Assembly: GCF_000473165.1 (NCBI RefSeq)
Contig: NZ_KI421504.1
Location: 1,454,100 to 1,518,099, forward strand
Direction of reading: 5' to 3'
From: Leisingera aquimarina DSM 24565
GTDB lineage: Bacteria; Pseudomonadota; Alphaproteobacteria; Rhodobacterales; Rhodobacteraceae
DNA length: 64,000 bases
Shown: positions 60,760-64,000 of the stretch, one piece after another
Layout of the letters: each line of letters starts with the position of its first letter
Numbering within the stretch: the first letter of the stretch is position 1
Made by a program: the position numbers and the translations under genes
Notes under the pieces: generated by a model
The model's input: the letters and a program-made list of their open reading frames with translations, nothing else
Told to the model about the DNA's origin: nothing
Databases searched by the model: none

Positions 60760-62310
60760 TCAGGCCTGTTTCCGGCGGCTGAGGGCAGTGCGGAACTCTG
60801 ACAGACGGAAGGCGCCAAGCGCTTGGCCTGCGGCGAAGTAGACCACGCCGCCCAGCACCACCAGCCCTAACAGGGACAGGTAGCGCCAGTAGTCCAGCAT
60901 AAACAGCCAGCCCGCGGATACGGCTACAGCATAGAGCACCGCCCCCATCACAGCAGAGGCTGCCAGGATGCGCCAGGCGCGGGTGCGGAAGCGGGTGTCG
61001 AACCGGGCCTCCTCGCCCATTCTGCGGGTGCCGATCGCCAGCAGCCCCACCATTGCCCAGCCAGCGGCCGAGGCGGCAATGGCGGGGGCGATCCAGCCCA
61101 GTATAGGCTTCAAGCCGAATGCCAGCGCGGCGTTCACGGCCATGGCAACCAGCGCGTAGCGGAACGGCGTTTTGGTGTCCTCCCGCGCGAAGTAGAGCGG
61201 CTGCAGTACTTTTTGCAGCATGAAGGCCGGCAGGCCTGCGCCATAGATGGCGACGGCGATGGCGATGGCGGCCACATCCTCAGGTCCGGTGGCGCCGCGC
61301 TCGTAGAGGACCGAGACCAGAGGCACGGGCACGGTGATGAAGGCGATGGCGGAGGGCACGGCCAGCAGCAGCGAGAATTCTCCCGCGCGCGACAGGGCGT
61401 CTTGCGAACCAGCGCTGTCTCCGGAGCGCAGGCGGCGGGACAGGGCAGGGAGCAGTACGATGCCGACCGCGATGCCGACAACACCCAGCGGCAGCTGGTA
61501 CAGCCGGTCGGCAATGAACAGCCAGCTGGCCGCTTTTTCGATGTCCGACGCCACATATTGCCCGACCACCAGATTGATCTGGGTGACCCCCATGGCCAGC
61601 GCCGCCGGCACGGCAACGCTCATCAGGCTGCGCATCTCGGTGTTCCAGCGGGGCAGGCCGGGGCGCAGGACAATGCCTGCACGGGCGGCGGCAACCCAGA
61701 CCAGCGCCAGCTGGGCCACACCTGCAACCGGAATGGTCCAGACCAGCCAAATCACAACCTCTCCGCCCAGCAGGGCACCGGCAGCCATGGCTGCACAGGC
61801 AAATATGTTGAGGAGAACCGGTGCGGCGGCAGCGGCGGCAAAGCGCCCTGTGGCGTTCAGAACCCCGGAAAACAATGCCGCCAGAGACATGAACAGGATG
61901 TAGGGAAAGACGATGTAGCCGTATCCCACTGCCATATCAAACCGGGCATCGCCGACAAACCCGCCCGCCGTCAGCCAGACCAGCCCGGGCATGACCACCA
62001 TGCCGAGCCCAACCAGTGCCAGTACTGCTGCGGCAAGCAGGTTGAAGGCCTGCTGGGCGTAAGACTGCGCGTCCTCGCCGGCCTCGTAGCGTTTGGAGAA
62101 AGCCGGCACAAAGGCGGCGTTAAAGGCACCTTCGGCGAAGAAGCGGCGGAACATGTTAGGCAGGCGGAAGGCCACGATAAAGGCATCCAGCACCGGGCCG
62201 GGGCCGATGAAGGCGGCGATCAGGATCTCGCGTGCAAAGCCCAGTACACGGCTTGCCAGCGTCCAGAACCCGACGGTCAGGAAGCCCGAAAGCAGTTTGA
62301 TCGGTTTCAT
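60760..62310 (-). CDS. murJ: Lipid II flippase MurJ
   Basis: 516 residues with about 14 membrane helices. MVF family: LASRVLGFAREILIAAFIGPGPVLDAFIVAFRLPNMFRRFFAEGAFNAAFVPAF is the conserved N-terminal segment with the essential Arg residues. It flips the peptidoglycan precursor. Its start overlaps the glnD stop by four bases, as in many Rhodobacteraceae. Confidence 0.97.
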   Translation of the reverse strand: MKPIKLLSGFLTVGFWTLASRVLGFAREILIAAFIGPGPVLDAFIVAFRLPNMFRRFFAEGAFNAAFVPAFSKRYEAGEDAQSYAQQAFNLLAAAVLALVGLGMVVMPGLVWLTAGGFVGDARFDMAVGYGYIVFPYILFMSLAALFSGVLNATGRFAAAAAAPVLLNIFACAAMAAGALLGGEVVIWLVWTIPVAGVAQLALVWVAAARAGIVLRPGLPRWNTEMRSLMSVAVPAALAMGVTQINLVVGQYVASDIEKAASWLFIADRLYQLPLGVVGIAVGIVLLPALSRRLRSGDSAGSQDALSRAGEFSLLLAVPSAIAFITVPVPLVSVLYERGATGPEDVAAIAIAVAIYGAGLPAFMLQKVLQPLYFAREDTKTPFRYALVAMAVNAALAFGLKPILGWIAPAIAASAAGWAMVGLLAIGTRRMGEEARFDTRFRTRAWRILAASAVMGAVLYAVAVSAGWLFMLDYWRYLSLLGLVVLGGVVYFAAGQALGAFRLSEFRTALSRRKQA

Positions 62311-64000
62311 GTATCCGCCCGTTTTGCGCCAGCAGCAATTGCCTCGCGCAGTTTCTTTTCCAGCGTCCGCTGTTTGGACTCTGCATAGTATTTCAGGCCG
62401 AACATGTCTTTGACATAAAAGGCATCGACCACCTGTTCGCCATAGGTCGCGATCACCGCGTTGGCGATATAGACATTGGCGGCTGCCAGTGCCCGGGCCA
62501 GATCATAGAGCAGGCCGGGACGGTCGCGGGTGTCGACCTCGATGATGGTGTAGATTTCCGAGCCGTCGTTATCGAAGGTGATATGGGTCGGCACCTTGAA
62601 GGCGCGCTCGCGTTTCTTGATCTTGTCGCGGGATTTCAGCGCGTCGCGGGTGATCACTTCGCCTTTGAGGGTCTTTTCGATCATCTGCTTGAGCCGGTGC
62701 AGGCGGATCGGATCGAAAGGATGGCCTTCGCTGTCCTGGATCCAGAAGGCGTCGGTCACGTAACCGTCCTTGGTGGTGTAGGAGCGCGCGTCCACCACAT
62801 TGGCGCCGACCAGCGCCAGAGCGCCGGCGATGCGGGCAAAGATGCCGGGGTGGTCTTCCATCACGAAACAGGCGCGGGTCGCGTCGCGGTCCACGTCCGG
62901 ATAAAGCCGGATCATCACCTCGCCCGCGTCGCCTTTGGCGGTGTAGTCGCGCAGCATCTCGGCGAAATCCACATGCGCGGTGACGTGCAACCCGTGCCAG
63001 TACGGCGGATAATGCCGGGCGGTTTCGGTTTTGAGTTCGGCTTTGGACCAATCCGGCAGCGCTTCGCGCAGGGCCTTTTTGGCCGAGGCGCCGCGGTGCT
63101 CGCGGTTCAGCGCCTCCATGCCGCCTTCCAATGCGGCGCGGGTCTGGCCGTAGAGCGCGCGCAGCAGGGCGGCTTTCCAATTGTTCCAGGTGTTCGGGCC
63201 GACGCCGCGGATGTCACAGACGGTCAGCAGCAGCAGCAGATCCAGCCGTTTGACCGTTTGCACCGCCTTGGCGAAATCGCGCACCGTGCGCGGGTCGGCA
63301 ATGTCGCGTTTCTGCGCCATGTCCGACATCAGCAGGTGATAGCGCACCAGCCATTCCACGGTCTCGCATTCGGAGGGTTTCAATCCCAGCCGCGGCGCCA
63401 CCTTGCGGGCGATCTGCGCACCCAGGATCGAATGGTCCTGCACCCGGCCCTTGCCGATGTCATGCAGCAGCATCGCCACCATTAGCACCTTGCGGTTCAG
63501 CCCCTTGCGCAGGATCGACGAGGACAACGGCAACTCGTCCTCCAGCTCGCCGCGTTCAATCGCAGCAAAGTTGGCGATCACTTGGATGGTGTGTTCGTCC
63601 ACCGTGTAGGAGTGATACATGTTGAACTGCATCATCGCCACGATGGGTTCGAATTCGGGCAGGAAGGCGGACAGCACGCCAAGTTCGTTCATCCGCCGCA
63701 GCGCCCGTTCGGAATTGCCGTGTTTCAGCAAGAGGTCCAGAAAGATGCGCCGGGCTTCCTTGTCGTTGCGCATGCCGTCATCTATCAGACGCAGATTGGC
63801 GGTGACCAGCCGCATGGCATCCGGATGGATCAGCATGCCGGTGCGCAGGGCTTCCTCGAAAATCCGCAGCAGGTTCACCCGGTCGGCCAGAAAGGCTTCG
63901 GGATCCAGCATGTCCAGCCGGTTATGCACCACCTTGTAGCCGGGTTTAATCCGCGGGCGCCGACGGAAGATGCGCTCCAGCAGCGGCGCGCCTTTTTGCT
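62307..64000 (-). CDS. glnD: Bifunctional uridylyltransferase/uridylyl-removing enzyme, C-terminal part (cut by window edge)
   Basis: 563 codons are inside the window; the frame stays open to base 64000 and the N-terminal nucleotidyltransferase domain lies outside. Present: the linker region, an HD phosphohydrolase domain with LLHDIGKGRVQDHS (uridylyl removal) and two C-terminal ACT domains (MEDHPGIFARIAGALALVGANVV and DTRDRPGLLYDLARALAAANVYIANA) that sense glutamine. GlnD modifies PII to report nitrogen status. Coupled to murJ. Confidence 0.96.
   Translation of the reverse strand, partial: QKGAPLLERIFRRRPRIKPGYKVVHNRLDMLDPEAFLADRVNLLRIFEEALRTGMLIHPDAMRLVTANLRLIDDGMRNDKEARRIFLDLLLKHGNSERALRRMNELGVLSAFLPEFEPIVAMMQFNMYHSYTVDEHTIQVIANFAAIERGELEDELPLSSSILRKGLNRKVLMVAMLLHDIGKGRVQDHSILGAQIARKVAPRLGLKPSECETVEWLVRYHLLMSDMAQKRDIADPRTVRDFAKAVQTVKRLDLLLLLTVCDIRGVGPNTWNNWKAALLRALYGQTRAALEGGMEALNREHRGASAKKALREALPDWSKAELKTETARHYPPYWHGLHVTAHVDFAEMLRDYTAKGDAGEVMIRLYPDVDRDATRACFVMEDHPGIFARIAGALALVGANVVDARSYTTKDGYVTDAFWIQDSEGHPFDPIRLHRLKQMIEKTLKGEVITRDALKSRDKIKKRERAFKVPTHITFDNDGSEIYTIIEVDTRDRPGLLYDLARALAAANVYIANAVIATYGEQVVDAFYVKDMFGLKYYAESKQRTLEKKLREAIAAGAKRADT

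Overview
The window looks like a chromosomal segment of a marine roseobacter-group member of the Rhodobacteraceae, possibly close to Leisingera, Phaeobacter or Ruegeria. I infer this from the high GC content, the miaB–phoH–ybeY–corC–lnt–metK–trmB gene order, a SAM/SAH-type riboswitch ahead of metK, a sitABCD metal-uptake operon behind a Mur/Fur-like box, and the trpS / murJ / glnD arrangement at the right edge. Genus and species cannot be fixed from the sequence alone.

Layout. 1–3.0 kb: the 5' tip of an IS5-type transposase, a LysR regulator divergent from a glutathione transferase / NTF2-like / tautomerase operon, then a decayed nitronate monooxygenase fused to the tail of a TetR gene. 3.6–12.8 kb: a tightly packed eight-gene operon with a Ser/Thr kinase, an FHA protein, a PP2C phosphatase, three P-loop/dynamin-like GTPases and two small unassigned proteins, at least one of them Roadblock-like. 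No secretion-system structural gene is present. This is the best candidate for an undescribed system. 12.8–16.4 kb: an MFS exporter divergent from a MocR-type regulator, and a conserved hypothetical protein. 16.5–28.3 kb: housekeeping genes (miaB, an OmpA protein with a sister lipoprotein, phoH, ybeY, corC, lnt, metK, trmB, aroA, cmk). 28.4–29.7 kb: two secreted small proteins.

29.8–35.8 kb: a catabolic operon (M20 amidohydrolase, diaminopropionate ammonia-lyase, M24 hydrolase, EutA-like racemase-family protein) followed by a sulfatase-superfamily enzyme. It resembles an ectoine-utilisation operon with an altered lyase. 35.9–39.5 kb: a serralysin/matrixin-like RTX metalloprotease with a small upstream gene. 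39.6–43.4 kb: sitABCD. 43.4–49.5 kb: a quaternary-amine module (LysR, non-pyrrolysine MttB-family methyltransferase, FAD/GcvT oxidoreductase, GlxA-type AraC regulator). 49.6–52.1 kb: an islet with a degenerate IS903-group element, a small RTX protein and tRNA-Met(CAT). 52.2–58.4 kb: phenylacetate catabolism (paaX, paaZ, paaG, paaI, paaK and a TetR regulator). 58.5–64 kb: a small protein, trpS, a rhomboid-like protein without catalytic residues, murJ, and glnD running off the right edge.

Functional assignments rest on motifs and protein-family knowledge read by eye. No database search was run. Start codons were adjusted by ribosome-binding sites and overlaps where these were visible.
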